Positions 16,714 through 24,973 of a DNA stretch of 64,000 nt are shown one piece after another; the first letter of the stretch is position 1, and every line of letters begins with the position of its first letter. Below the pieces are notes generated by a model, which ran no database searches, was not told the origin of the DNA, and worked only from the letters and a program-made list of their open reading frames with translations. The position numbers and the translations under genes were made by a program. The DNA is taken from contig NZ_JAFBCA010000001.1 of the NCBI RefSeq assembly GCF_016907475.1, positions 558,001-622,000 of the forward strand, in the 5' to 3' direction. This stretch comes from Nocardioides cavernae (GTDB lineage: Bacteria; Actinomycetota; Actinomycetes; Propionibacteriales; Nocardioidaceae).

Positions 16714-18657
16714 TCACCAGATCCGGACGCGACCCTCGGGCTCGAGCCACAGTCCGTCGCCCGGCTGCGTCTCGAAGACCTCGTGGAACTCGTCGAGGTT
16801 GCGCACGATGTTGGCGCGGAACTCGGCGGGGCTGTGCGGGTCGATGGTGAGGTACTGGAGCTCCTGCTCCTTGCGGCGCTTGGTGCGCCAGACGTGGCTC
16901 CAGTTGAGGAACAGCGTGCGTCGGTCGTCGATCGAGGCCTCGCCGCCCTGGCTGATGACGTACGCCTTGTGCGCGATGGTCAGCCCGCCGAGGTCGCCGA
17001 TGTTCTCGCCGACCGTGAGGCTGCCGTTGACGTGCTCGCCCGGCAGGTTGCGCGGCTCGAAGGCGTCGTACTGCGCGATCAGCGCCTGCGACTTGCCCTC
17101 GAAGGCGGCCTTGTCGTCGGCGGTCCACCAGTCCTGGAGGTTGCCGTCGCCGTCGTACTGGGCGCCCTGGTCGTCGAAGCCGTGGCCGAGCTCGTGGCCG
17201 ATGACCGCGCCGATGCCGCCGTAGTTCTCGGCGTCCTCGGCGTCGGGGCTGAAGAACGGGGGCTGGAGGATGGCGGCCGGGAAGCAGATCTCGTTGGTGC
17301 CCGGGTGGTAGTAGGCGTTGACGGTCTGCGGGAGCATCAGCCACTCGTCGCGGTCGACCGGCTGGCCGACCTTCTCGAGCTGGCGGTCGGTCTCGAAGGC
17401 CGAGGCCGACGCGACGTTGCCCATCAGGTCGTCGGCGGAGACGGTCAGCGAGGAGTAGTCGCGGAACTCCGTCGGGTAGCCGATCTTGGGGTAGAAGCGG
17501 TCGAGCTTGTCGTACGCCTTCTGCTTGGTGTCGTCGCCCATCCAGTCGAGGGCCTCGATCGAGCGCCGGTAGGCCGTGACGAGGTTGGCGACGAGCTCGT
17601 CCATCATCTGCTTGGACGTCGGCGGGAAGTGCCGCTCGACGTAGACCTTGCCGACGGCCTCGCCGATGGCGCCCTCGACGAAGTCGACGCCGCGCTTCCA
17701 GCGGGCCCGCAGCTCCGGGGTGCCGTTGAGGGTGCGGCCGTAGAAGTCGAAGTTGGCCTCGACGAACGCGTCGGGCAGGTAGGGCGCGGAGCTCCGCACG
17801 ACGCGGACGTGCAGGATCTCGCGCCAGGTCTCGATCGGCGTCTCCTCCAGCACCGTCGACAGGTGGGAGAAGAAGTCGGGCTGCATGACGATCGAGCGCC
17901 GCAGCGTCTCCTCGGTGCCGCCGAGGCCGGTGACGTAGGTGATCCAGTCGAAGGCCGGGCAGAGCTCGCGCAGCTCCTCGAGGCTCCGGTGGTTGGTCGT
18001 CTTCTGGACGTCGCGGGTCTCGGCGGCCTCCCAGTGGCCCTCGGCCAGCCGGGACTCGTACGCCAGCACGCGCGCGGCCGCGCCCGCCGGGTCGTCGTGC
18101 TCGCTGAGGGTGAGCAGCGTCGTCAGGTAGGCGAGGTACTTCTCGCGGATCTCGGCGAACTTGTCCTCGCGGTAGTAGGACTCGTCGGGCAGGCCGAGGC
18201 CGCCCTGCGCGAGGTAGACGATGTTCTTCGACGCGTCGCCGCGGTCGGGGGTGATGTAGGAGCCGAACAGCCCGGGGCCGCCGATGCGCTCGAACATGCC
18301 GAGGAACGCTGCCAGCTCGGTCAGGTCGGTGACGCTGTGGGCGCGGTCGAGCAGGCCCTGCACCGGGCCGAGGCCCTTGGCCTGGATGGTGTCGGTGTCC
18401 ATGAAGGACGCGTAGAGGTCACCGATCTTGCGCTCGTCCTCGTCGAGGTCGCCGGCCGGACGGTCGGCGAGCTCGGTGATGATGTCGCGCACCTGCTGCT
18501 CGGCGGCGTCGGCGAGGGCGATGAAGGCGCCCCAGCTCGACTTGTCGGACGGGATCTCCGTCTCGTCGAGCCAGCGGCCGTTGACGTGGCCGAAGAGGTC
18601 GTCCTGCGGTCGGATGTCCGGGTTCATGCCGTCGCGCGCGGCGTCGAGGATCGTCAC
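16714..18657 (-). CDS. M13-family zinc metallopeptidase (neprilysin/PepO-like)
   Basis: A 647-residue endopeptidase. The zinc motif HELGH lies near residue 486 in IGAVIGHELGHGFDDQGAQ, and the third ligand Glu in GENIGDLGG near 550. The family N-terminus DLFGHVNGRWLDETEIP is present. There is no signal peptide, so it is a soluble cytoplasmic oligopeptidase, as in many actinobacteria. The GTG at 18657 is preferred over ATG 18627 because TAGGGT (18665-18670) lies 7 nt before it, which fits a leaderless transcript. Length is normal. Confidence 0.93.
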   Translation of the reverse strand: MTILDAARDGMNPDIRPQDDLFGHVNGRWLDETEIPSDKSSWGAFIALADAAEQQVRDIITELADRPAGDLDEDERKIGDLYASFMDTDTIQAKGLGPVQGLLDRAHSVTDLTELAAFLGMFERIGGPGLFGSYITPDRGDASKNIVYLAQGGLGLPDESYYREDKFAEIREKYLAYLTTLLTLSEHDDPAGAAARVLAYESRLAEGHWEAAETRDVQKTTNHRSLEELRELCPAFDWITYVTGLGGTEETLRRSIVMQPDFFSHLSTVLEETPIETWREILHVRVVRSSAPYLPDAFVEANFDFYGRTLNGTPELRARWKRGVDFVEGAIGEAVGKVYVERHFPPTSKQMMDELVANLVTAYRRSIEALDWMGDDTKQKAYDKLDRFYPKIGYPTEFRDYSSLTVSADDLMGNVASASAFETDRQLEKVGQPVDRDEWLMLPQTVNAYYHPGTNEICFPAAILQPPFFSPDAEDAENYGGIGAVIGHELGHGFDDQGAQYDGDGNLQDWWTADDKAAFEGKSQALIAQYDAFEPRNLPGEHVNGSLTVGENIGDLGGLTIAHKAYVISQGGEASIDDRRTLFLNWSHVWRTKRRKEQELQYLTIDPHSPAEFRANIVRNLDEFHEVFETQPGDGLWLEPEGRVRIW

Positions 18658-18687
18658 GCGCTCGACCCTAACGCCGTGGTCCCAGCG

Positions 18688-19665
18688 TCAGCGCACGTGT
18701 ACGACCGACTTGCCGAGCGTGCGTCGCTCGTCCATGTCGACCAGCGCCTGCGCGAAGCCGGCCAGGTCGTACGTCGCACCGACCGGCGGCTTCACCACGC
18801 CCGCCTCGATCATCGGGACGAGTCGGTGCCACTGCTTCTGCATGTAGCCGGGCCGGGTCATGGCGTACGCCCCCCAGCCGACGCCGCGGACGTCGGTGTT
18901 GCCCAGCAGCAGCCGGTTGACCTTGACCTCCGGGATGCCCTGCCCGGAGGCGAAGCCGACGACCAGGATCCGGCCCTGCTCGGCGAGGCAGCGCAGGGAG
19001 TCGGTGAAGGCGTCGCCGCCCACCACATCGAGGACGACGTCCACCCCGCGGCCGCCGGTGAGCTCCTTGACGGCGTCCTTGAAGTCGGGTCCGACCACGG
19101 CCTCGTCCGCCCCGGCGGCCCGTGCGAACGCCGCCTTCTCCTCGGTGCTGACCACCGCGATCGTCCGCGCGCCGAGGCCCTTGGCGACCTGCAGGGTGGC
19201 GGTGCCGACCCCGCCGGCGGCGCCGTGGACGAGGACGGTCTCGCCCTCGCGCAGGCCCCCGCGCTCCTCGAGCGCGAAGAGCGCGGTGAGGTAGTTCATC
19301 GGCAGCGCCGCCCCCTCGTCGTACGACATCGCGTCAGGCAGCGCGAAGGTGAAGATCGCCGGGTTGGCGACCTGCTCGGCCGCCCCGCCGTTGAGGTTCA
19401 CCCCGGCCACCCGCTGGCCGACGGTGAACGCGCTCGACTCCGGCGCGCCCGGGTCGAGGACGACGCCGGCGAAGTCGACGCCGAGCGTGAAGGGCGGCTC
19501 GGGCCGGAACTGGTACTCGCCACGGCTCAGCAGCAGGTCGGGGAAGGCGACACCGACGCTGTGCACCTCGACCAGGACGTCGTTGTGGCCCTGGGTGGGC
19601 GGGTCGACCTCGCGCACCTCGACGTCGGACGGACCGGTGAGCGTGACGACCTGGACTGCCTTCAT
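18688..19665 (-). CDS. Zinc-independent MDR oxidoreductase (NADPH:quinone reductase-like)
   Basis: A 325-residue medium-chain dehydrogenase/reductase. The N-terminal GroES-like domain lacks the zinc Cys/His ligands; PDLLLSRGEYQ marks the quinone-reductase branch. The Rossmann domain contains HGAAGGVGTATLQ near residue 145. It reduces quinones or enones with NADPH; the physiological substrate is unknown. A TAGGGT box lies 6 nt before the ATG, and a perfect 20-bp palindrome covers the expected -35 region, so this gene is probably tightly repressed and induced by a ligand. No regulator gene is adjacent. Confidence 0.9.
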   Translation of the reverse strand: MKAVQVVTLTGPSDVEVREVDPPTQGHNDVLVEVHSVGVAFPDLLLSRGEYQFRPEPPFTLGVDFAGVVLDPGAPESSAFTVGQRVAGVNLNGGAAEQVANPAIFTFALPDAMSYDEGAALPMNYLTALFALEERGGLREGETVLVHGAAGGVGTATLQVAKGLGARTIAVVSTEEKAAFARAAGADEAVVGPDFKDAVKELTGGRGVDVVLDVVGGDAFTDSLRCLAEQGRILVVGFASGQGIPEVKVNRLLLGNTDVRGVGWGAYAMTRPGYMQKQWHRLVPMIEAGVVKPPVGATYDLAGFAQALVDMDERRTLGKSVVHVR

Positions 19666-19671
19666 GGCCCG

Positions 19672-19709
19672 ACCCTAGCCATCGCTGGAGTCACCGGATA
19701 TCCGGTGAC
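19672..19709 (-). promoter_or_regulatory. Leaderless promoter plus palindromic operator of the MDR oxidoreductase gene
   Basis: On the reverse strand the -10 box TAGGGT (19672-19677) ends 6 nt before the ATG. The perfect palindrome GTCACCGGATATCCGGTGAC (19690-19709) is centred exactly where the -35 element should lie. This is the layout of a repressor operator (TetR, LysR or similar dimer). It is also capable of forming a hairpin, but it precedes rather than follows the gene. Confidence 0.6.
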
Positions 19710-19712
19710 CTC

Positions 19713-19748
19713 CCCGCTTGTCACACCAGATCTCGGCCGACAAGCGGG
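19713..19748 (-). terminator. Hairpin after the M15 lipoprotein gene
   Basis: CCCGCTTGTC (19713-19722) pairs with GACAAGCGGG (19739-19748) across a 16-nt loop, 24 nt past the stop of the M15 gene on the reverse strand. It is a likely terminator separating that gene from the MDR gene, though the loop is large and there is no U-tract. Confidence 0.5.
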
Positions 19749-19771
19749 AGACTCGGGTGCAAGGGTCGGAG

Positions 19772-20992
19772 TCAGCCGGCCCGCTTCACCTCGGCCAGCT
19801 CGAAGTGCATGGGGTCGGTCCAGCGCCAGTCGCCGCCCCAGGCGAAGCCCCAGGTCTTGAAGATCGCGACCACGTCACGGTTGATCTCGCCGACCGTGCC
19901 GCGCTGGTTGCCGCGGGTGTTGATGTCGAGGGCGAGGCCGAAGGAGTGGTTGGACAGCGTGGTCGTGTCGGCGATGAAGCGCGGGTAGTAGCAGCCGGCG
20001 TACTGGCCGGGGTCGATCGCGTCGGACAGCCCACGCTGCTGCACCTCGAGCAGCGCCGCGCGCAGCTGCGGGAAGAGGTCCTTGTGGCAGGTGACGCTGC
20101 CGAGGATCGGCACCACCTCGGTGCGGATGTTGGCCGACACCCACGCCGGGTCGGGCGCGATGCGGCCGCCGCCGAGGACGCGGTAGCGGAAGGTCCCGAC
20201 GACGCTGCCGAGGGTGCCACCGGTCGGGACCGCGGTCAGCTTCGCGTCGGGGTCGAGGCCGATGCGGGAGGCGACGTCGAGCATCTGCACCGACGCGTCC
20301 TTGCCGACGAGCCGCTCGAGCGGCTTGCGGATGCTCGCCGGCGTCTTGCGGTCGGTGGAGATCAGCAGCCCGTTGTCGGTGGCCATCTCGATGTCCTCGG
20401 CCCACGCGGTGTTGACCACCATGTCGATGGTCGGCACCTGCGGGGTGTACGCACCCACGTGCAGCTCCGGTGCGTCGTCCTCGGGCCCGAGCCGGATCAT
20501 CCCCGCCGTGTCGGCCAGCCGCTTGGCCACGGTGCGGTCGATGGCCAGCTCACCGCCGGCGACACGGTCCCACGCCTCCTGGAAGTCGGCGACCTGCGCC
20601 TGGGTGAAGTTGCGGTAGCGGCCCGGGTCGACCGAGGCGACGGTGAGCACCCGGTTCTCCAGGCTGACCTGGCCCAGACCGATGCGCTCGGTGTGGGCCA
20701 CGCCCTCCAGGGCCTCGATCTTCTCGAGCAGCTCGTCGTCGATCGCCTTGTCCCACTGCACGAGGATGTCGGCGCTCCACAGCCGCCCGTCGCGCTCGCC
20801 GGGCGGGTCGACCGCGTGGGCGGGGTCGGCCACGGGGACCGTCGAGGCAGGCTCGGTCGGCTCGGCGGTCGGTTCGGTGGTCGAGTCCGGCGCCGGGTCC
20901 GGCTCCTCGCGCGCGGCCGGTTCGCTGCACGCGGCGAGCAGCACGAGCAGGACGGCTGTCGCCGCCACCCCCGCCCCTCGTCGTACGCGCAC
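19772..20992 (-). CDS. Lipoprotein with M15-type D-Ala-D-Ala carboxypeptidase domain
   Basis: A 406-residue lipoprotein. A type II signal peptide ends in LLAAC (lipidated Cys22), followed by a long Pro/Glu/Thr linker (23-65). The central ~200 residues are not recognised. The C-terminal ~110 residues are an M15C (VanY-like) domain, with zinc ligands in NHSFGLALDIN near 345-355 and the DPMHFEL end motif near 395. It should trim D-Ala-containing cell-wall peptides on the outer face of the membrane. GTG 20992 is supported by a TAGGGT box (20999-21004) 6 nt upstream. Substrate specificity is not visible. Confidence 0.87.
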   Translation of the reverse strand: MRVRRGAGVAATAVLLVLLAACSEPAAREEPDPAPDSTTEPTAEPTEPASTVPVADPAHAVDPPGERDGRLWSADILVQWDKAIDDELLEKIEALEGVAHTERIGLGQVSLENRVLTVASVDPGRYRNFTQAQVADFQEAWDRVAGGELAIDRTVAKRLADTAGMIRLGPEDDAPELHVGAYTPQVPTIDMVVNTAWAEDIEMATDNGLLISTDRKTPASIRKPLERLVGKDASVQMLDVASRIGLDPDAKLTAVPTGGTLGSVVGTFRYRVLGGGRIAPDPAWVSANIRTEVVPILGSVTCHKDLFPQLRAALLEVQQRGLSDAIDPGQYAGCYYPRFIADTTTLSNHSFGLALDINTRGNQRGTVGEINRDVVAIFKTWGFAWGGDWRWTDPMHFELAEVKRAG

Positions 20993-21001
20993 GACCCGAC
21001 C

Positions 21002-22390
21002 CTAGGCAGTCGGTGTCTGGACGCGGCTGGGGATCGTGAACCACGAGATCAGCCCGCCCACGGCGAGGAGCGCCGCGCAGGCGATCATCGCGGTGGCGTA
21101 CGCCGAGTCGAACGCCGCCGCGTCGCGGTAGTCGTCACCCGCGAGGCCGACCGCCGTGGGCAGCGCCGCGACCGCGAGCAGGGAGCCGGCACGGGCGACG
21201 GCGTTGTTGATGCCGCTGGCGATGCCGGCCTCCTCGTCGGGTGCGGCGGCCAGGACGGTCGCGGTGAGCGGGGCGACCATGAGTGCGAGGCCGAGGCCGA
21301 AGACGGTGAGCCCCGGTGCGACGTCGCGCCACCACGAGACGTCGGGCCCGACCCGCAGCAGCCACAGCGTGCCGACCGCCATCACCAGCGGGCCGAACGT
21401 CATCGGGATCCGCGGTCCGATCCGCTCGCCGAGGGCGCCGCCGCGCGAGGCGAGGAGGAGCATGCAGATGGTGATCGGAAGGGTGGCCAGCCCGGCCTCG
21501 AGCGCGTTGTAGCCACTGACGGTCTGCAGCTGCAGCACGAGGAAGAACAGGATGGCGCCGAGCGCGGCGTAGACGAGGAGCGTCATCAGGTTCGCCGCGC
21601 TGAAGGTGCGGTCGTGGAAGAGGCCGAGCGGCACCATCGGCCCGCGTGAGCGGCGCTCGACCACCACGAACGCGATCGCCGAGACCAGCGCCCCGCCGGC
21701 CGCCCACAGCGTCACCGGCCCCCCGGCATCGGTGAGCGCCCAGGTGAGGCAGGCGAGCGAGAGCGAGGCGAGCGCGGCCCCTGGGATGTCGAAGCGCCCC
21801 TGCGCACGTGGGTCGCGCGTCTCGGGCACCCACTGCTGCGCCAGCCACACCGTCAGGACCGCGAGCGGGAGGTTGATCAGGAAGATCCACCGCCACGACG
21901 CGTGGTCGACGAGCAGCCCACCCACCAGCGGGCCGAGCGCCGCGGCGATGCCGCCGAGGCCCGACCAGGCACCGATGGCCCGGCTCCGGTCCTCCGAGCG
22001 GAACGCTCCCTGGATCATCGCCAGGCTGCCGGGCGTGAGGAGGGCGCCGCCGATGCCCTGCAGCACCCGGGCCGCGATCAGCACCTCGGCGTTGGGCGCC
22101 AGCCCGCACAGCAGGGACGCCAGGGCGAACCAGATCGTGCCGATGACGAAGACCCGCCGCCGGCCGAGCCGGTCGCCGAGCGACCCCCCGATCAGGATGA
22201 GCGACGCCATCGAGAGGAAGTAGCCGTTGGTGATCCACTGCAGCTGCGCCAGGGATGCGTCGAGGTCGGCGCCGATCGACCTCAGCGCCACGTTGACCAC
22301 CGTGCCGTCCAGCAGCGTCAGCCCCGAACCGAGCGTGGCCGCAGCCACGATCCCCCGCGCGGTCGGCGTACCCCAGACGACTCCGCTCAC
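21002..22390 (-). CDS. DHA2-family MFS efflux transporter
   Basis: A 462-residue membrane exporter of the EmrB/QacA type with about 14 hydrophobic segments. It has LDGTVVNVALRSIG (motif D1), GGSLGDRLGRRRV (motif A) and LGPLVGGLL (motif C). The gene begins at a GTG 6 nt after a TAGGGT box (22397-22402) that lies in the 16-nt gap behind the TetR gene, so it may have its own promoter besides read-through. It is the likely target of the TetR repressor encoded upstream. Its drug or metabolite substrate is unknown. Confidence 0.92.
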   Translation of the reverse strand: MSGVVWGTPTARGIVAAATLGSGLTLLDGTVVNVALRSIGADLDASLAQLQWITNGYFLSMASLILIGGSLGDRLGRRRVFVIGTIWFALASLLCGLAPNAEVLIAARVLQGIGGALLTPGSLAMIQGAFRSEDRSRAIGAWSGLGGIAAALGPLVGGLLVDHASWRWIFLINLPLAVLTVWLAQQWVPETRDPRAQGRFDIPGAALASLSLACLTWALTDAGGPVTLWAAGGALVSAIAFVVVERRSRGPMVPLGLFHDRTFSAANLMTLLVYAALGAILFFLVLQLQTVSGYNALEAGLATLPITICMLLLASRGGALGERIGPRIPMTFGPLVMAVGTLWLLRVGPDVSWWRDVAPGLTVFGLGLALMVAPLTATVLAAAPDEEAGIASGINNAVARAGSLLAVAALPTAVGLAGDDYRDAAAFDSAYATAMIACAALLAVGGLISWFTIPSRVQTPTA

Positions 22391-22406
22391 GCGCCCACCC
22401 TAGGGC

Positions 22407-22970
22407 TCAGCCGCGCAGGACCTGACCGGCCAGCCAGGCGATGTCGGCGCCCGTCCGCTCGGGCGACCCGGACGGCTGCATGACATGGCTCAGCACGACG
22501 CGCACGACCATGTCGATGGCCGGGTCGAGGTGCTCGGCGTCGATTCCGGGGGTGTACGGCGCCACGCGGGCGCTGATGACCTCCTTGGCCGCGCCGAGCA
22601 GCGAGCCGGCGTTGGTCGTCAGCAGGGGCAGCAGCTCGGTGTCGGCGCCGTGGGTCGCGCTGACGACGGCGTGCAGCAGCTTGTTGGCGCTGGCGTAGGT
22701 CAGCACGTCGGTGACCGCGCGCTCGATGGCGCGGGTGAGGTCGTCGGGCTCGGTGTCGAAGGCCCGCTCGACGACCTGCAGGAAGCGCGCCAGCTCCTCG
22801 AGGATCATCGTCTCGGCGAGTGCCGGCTTGGAGCCGACCTCGTTGTAGACGGTCTGCCGGCTCACCCCGGCCGCGTCGGCGAGCCGACCCATCGTCACCG
22901 CCGCCCAGCCCGACGAGGTCGTCATCTCCACGGCCGCGGCGACGATGCGCTCGCGGGTCGTGGTCGGCAT
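22407..22970 (-). CDS. TetR-family transcriptional regulator
   Basis: A 187-residue repressor. The N-terminal DNA-binding domain (about 5-50) contains the helix-turn-helix MGRLADAAGVSRQTVYNEVG. The ligand-binding domain has a TetR_C-like helix run with conserved DIAWLAGQVL at the end. It lies directly upstream of, and on the same strand as, the DHA2 transporter, the usual repressor/efflux-pump pair. The inducing ligand is unknown; no clear palindrome was found right before this gene. Confidence 0.9.
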   Translation of the reverse strand: MPTTTRERIVAAAVEMTTSSGWAAVTMGRLADAAGVSRQTVYNEVGSKPALAETMILEELARFLQVVERAFDTEPDDLTRAIERAVTDVLTYASANKLLHAVVSATHGADTELLPLLTTNAGSLLGAAKEVISARVAPYTPGIDAEHLDPAIDMVVRVVLSHVMQPSGSPERTGADIAWLAGQVLRG

Positions 22971-23021
22971 GCCGGAAGTCTCGCAGGTCAGGTGCGGTCG
23001 ACGTCCCGGCCGGCCGGCACC

Positions 23022-24065
23022 TCAGCCCTGGTAGCGCACCTGTTCGCCGCGCTCGACCCGCTCGCGCTGCGGCACCACCGTGTACTTCGGGTCGTTGGCC
23101 GAGGCCAGCCCGGCCTCGTAGACACCCAGTCGGGTGCAGAGCGAGCCGGCCATCAACGCCGTGCCCGAGACGACGGAGAGCAGTCGGCTGCGGCCGCCGA
23201 GGAGGGCGCCCGCGGCACCGGCGGCGGTGAGCACCTTGCTGGCGCGGATCAGCGTGCCGGCCTTCCCGGTGTGCAGCGTCTCGGCGGACAGGCCCATCGA
23301 CGACTCCATCCGGTGGGCCATCAGCAGCTCGACGGCGGCACCACCCACCGCGAAGGCGCGGGCAGGTCCGGCCTCGGCGACGGGGGCAGTGGCCATCGCC
23401 CACCCGCCCGACGCCGCAGCGGCGGACCCGCAGAAGACGAACGGGAGCTCCTCGTAGGCCGAGTGCCACGCCGGGGTCGCGGTGTCGGAGAGCAGCACCG
23501 CGGTGTACGCGGCCAACGGCGGGGCGGTCACGGCCCCGACCAGGCCGGCCGGACGTCCGAGCCGCAGCAGCAGGCGCACCGGCCCGCGCTGCCAGCGGGC
23601 GGGCAGCATGCCCACCAGCTCGGCCGCGGAGGCCAGTCCGGCGAAGGGTGCGTGCAGGGACAGGATCCAGGTGCCGACCGACATCGGCGAGGTCAGCTTG
23701 ACCACGCGCAGCATGTTGAGGAAGCGGCTGGGCTTGCCGAGGTCGTGGACCAGGGCGACGACGCTGAGCAGCAGCGCGACGAGCGAGCCGATCCGGCCCG
23801 CACGCCGCAACCCCGGTCGGTCGGTCAGGTCGGCGCCGCCCGCGAGGAGCGAGGACCCGGCGGCGACCCCGCCGGTGAAGAGGTAGTAGGCGATGTCGCG
23901 CTCCCACGGGGCGGCCTTGACGATCGGTCGGCCGTAGTAGGAGGTGAAGTCGGCCTCGGGCACCATCACCCGGTCGCCGCCGCGGGAGCTGCCCCGCGAG
24001 CGGCCGGGGCTGCCGCCGTGCTGGACCTCGGCACCGGACCCGCGGCCGCCCGTCGGCTCGCTCAC
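23022..24065 (-). CDS. NrfD-like membrane subunit of the formate dehydrogenase (gamma)
   Basis: A 347-residue integral membrane protein with about eight hydrophobic segments, of the NrfD/PsrC type that exchanges electrons with menaquinone without haem. The N-terminal motif TSYYGRPIVKAAPWE followed by YYLFTGGVAAGSS is typical. It starts at GTG 24065, overlapping the Fe-S subunit stop by GTGA. It replaces the cytochrome b gamma subunit of E. coli FdnI. It is the last gene of the three-gene fdh operon. Together with the beta subunit it would pass electrons from formate to the quinone pool. Confidence 0.85.
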   Translation of the reverse strand: MSEPTGGRGSGAEVQHGGSPGRSRGSSRGGDRVMVPEADFTSYYGRPIVKAAPWERDIAYYLFTGGVAAGSSLLAGGADLTDRPGLRRAGRIGSLVALLLSVVALVHDLGKPSRFLNMLRVVKLTSPMSVGTWILSLHAPFAGLASAAELVGMLPARWQRGPVRLLLRLGRPAGLVGAVTAPPLAAYTAVLLSDTATPAWHSAYEELPFVFCGSAAAASGGWAMATAPVAEAGPARAFAVGGAAVELLMAHRMESSMGLSAETLHTGKAGTLIRASKVLTAAGAAGALLGGRSRLLSVVSGTALMAGSLCTRLGVYEAGLASANDPKYTVVPQRERVERGEQVRYQG

Positions 24066-24973
24066 GGCCGCCTCCTCACGAAGGACAGGGCCGCGCCGAT
24101 CAGCAGCGCGGTGCCCGCCATCCCGGCCCGGGTGAACATCCGCGGCAGGTCCTTGGTCGTCACGACGGGGTCGGGCGGCAGGCCGTAGACCTCCGGCTCG
24201 TCGAGCAGCAGGAACATCGCCCCGGTGCCGCCGACACCGTCCTCGGGGTCGTTGCCGTAGAGCCGGGCGTCCATCACCCCACGCTCGTGGAGCAGCTCCA
24301 CCCGCGCGTTGGCGCGCTCGCGCAGCTCCTCGACGTCGCCGTACTGGATGGACTCGGTCGGGCACGCCGCCGCGCAGGCGGGACGCTGGCCGTCGGTGAG
24401 CCGGTCGTAGCAGAGCGTGCACTTCTGGGCGATGCCCACCTTGGGGTCGCCCTCCGGCCCACGGCGGCGGTCGATCACGCCGTAGGGGCAGGCGGCGACG
24501 CAGTAGCCGCACCCGTTGCAGATGTCGTCCTGCACCACCACGGTGCCGAACTCGCTGCGGAACAGCGAACCCGTCGGGCACACGTCGAGGCAGGCGGCGT
24601 GCGTGCAGTGCTTGCACACGTCGGACGACATCAGCCACTGGAAGTCGGGCTTGTCGTCCTCGTCCACGTCGCTCACCGGCGCGCCGACCGACGGCATCCC
24701 CAGGTCGACGGCCGGCTTGGACGCAGGCCGCTCGATGAAGGCGACGTGCCGCCACTGGTTGGCGTTGAGCGAGTGGCTGTTGTCGTAGGACGTGCCGAGC
24801 ATCTCGAAGGCGTTCTCCGGGACGTCGTTCCACTCCTTGCACGCCACCTCGCACGCCTTGCAGCCGATGCAGACGCTGGTGTCGGTGAAGAAGCCCTTGC
24901 GCTTGGGCGCGTCGGTGTAGCCGGCGTCGGCCGCCGGGTCGAGCGGTCCGAAGAGACTCTTGCGGCCGATCAC
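24062..24973 (-). CDS. Formate dehydrogenase Fe-S subunit (beta)
   Basis: A 303-residue electron-transfer subunit. Four cysteine clusters bind [4Fe-4S] centres: CIGCKACEVACKEW near residue 30, CKHCTHAACLDVCP near 122, CNGCGYCVAACPYG near 153 and CTLCYDR plus CAAACP near 190-210. A single hydrophobic segment near the C-terminus (GTALLIGAALSFV) anchors it to the membrane, as in FdnH/FdoH. GTG 24973 overlaps the alpha-subunit stop (GTGA). It links the molybdenum or tungsten subunit to the NrfD-like subunit. Confidence 0.92.
   Translation of the reverse strand: MIGRKSLFGPLDPAADAGYTDAPKRKGFFTDTSVCIGCKACEVACKEWNDVPENAFEMLGTSYDNSHSLNANQWRHVAFIERPASKPAVDLGMPSVGAPVSDVDEDDKPDFQWLMSSDVCKHCTHAACLDVCPTGSLFRSEFGTVVVQDDICNGCGYCVAACPYGVIDRRRGPEGDPKVGIAQKCTLCYDRLTDGQRPACAAACPTESIQYGDVEELRERANARVELLHERGVMDARLYGNDPEDGVGGTGAMFLLLDEPEVYGLPPDPVVTTKDLPRMFTRAGMAGTALLIGAALSFVRRRP

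Noticed and set aside
16516..19860. A plus-strand open frame of 1,114 codons over the M13 peptidase and oxidoreductase genes
   Set aside because: It is composed of Val/Ala/Arg/Asp-rich antisense sequence; both reverse-strand genes have clear catalytic motifs.
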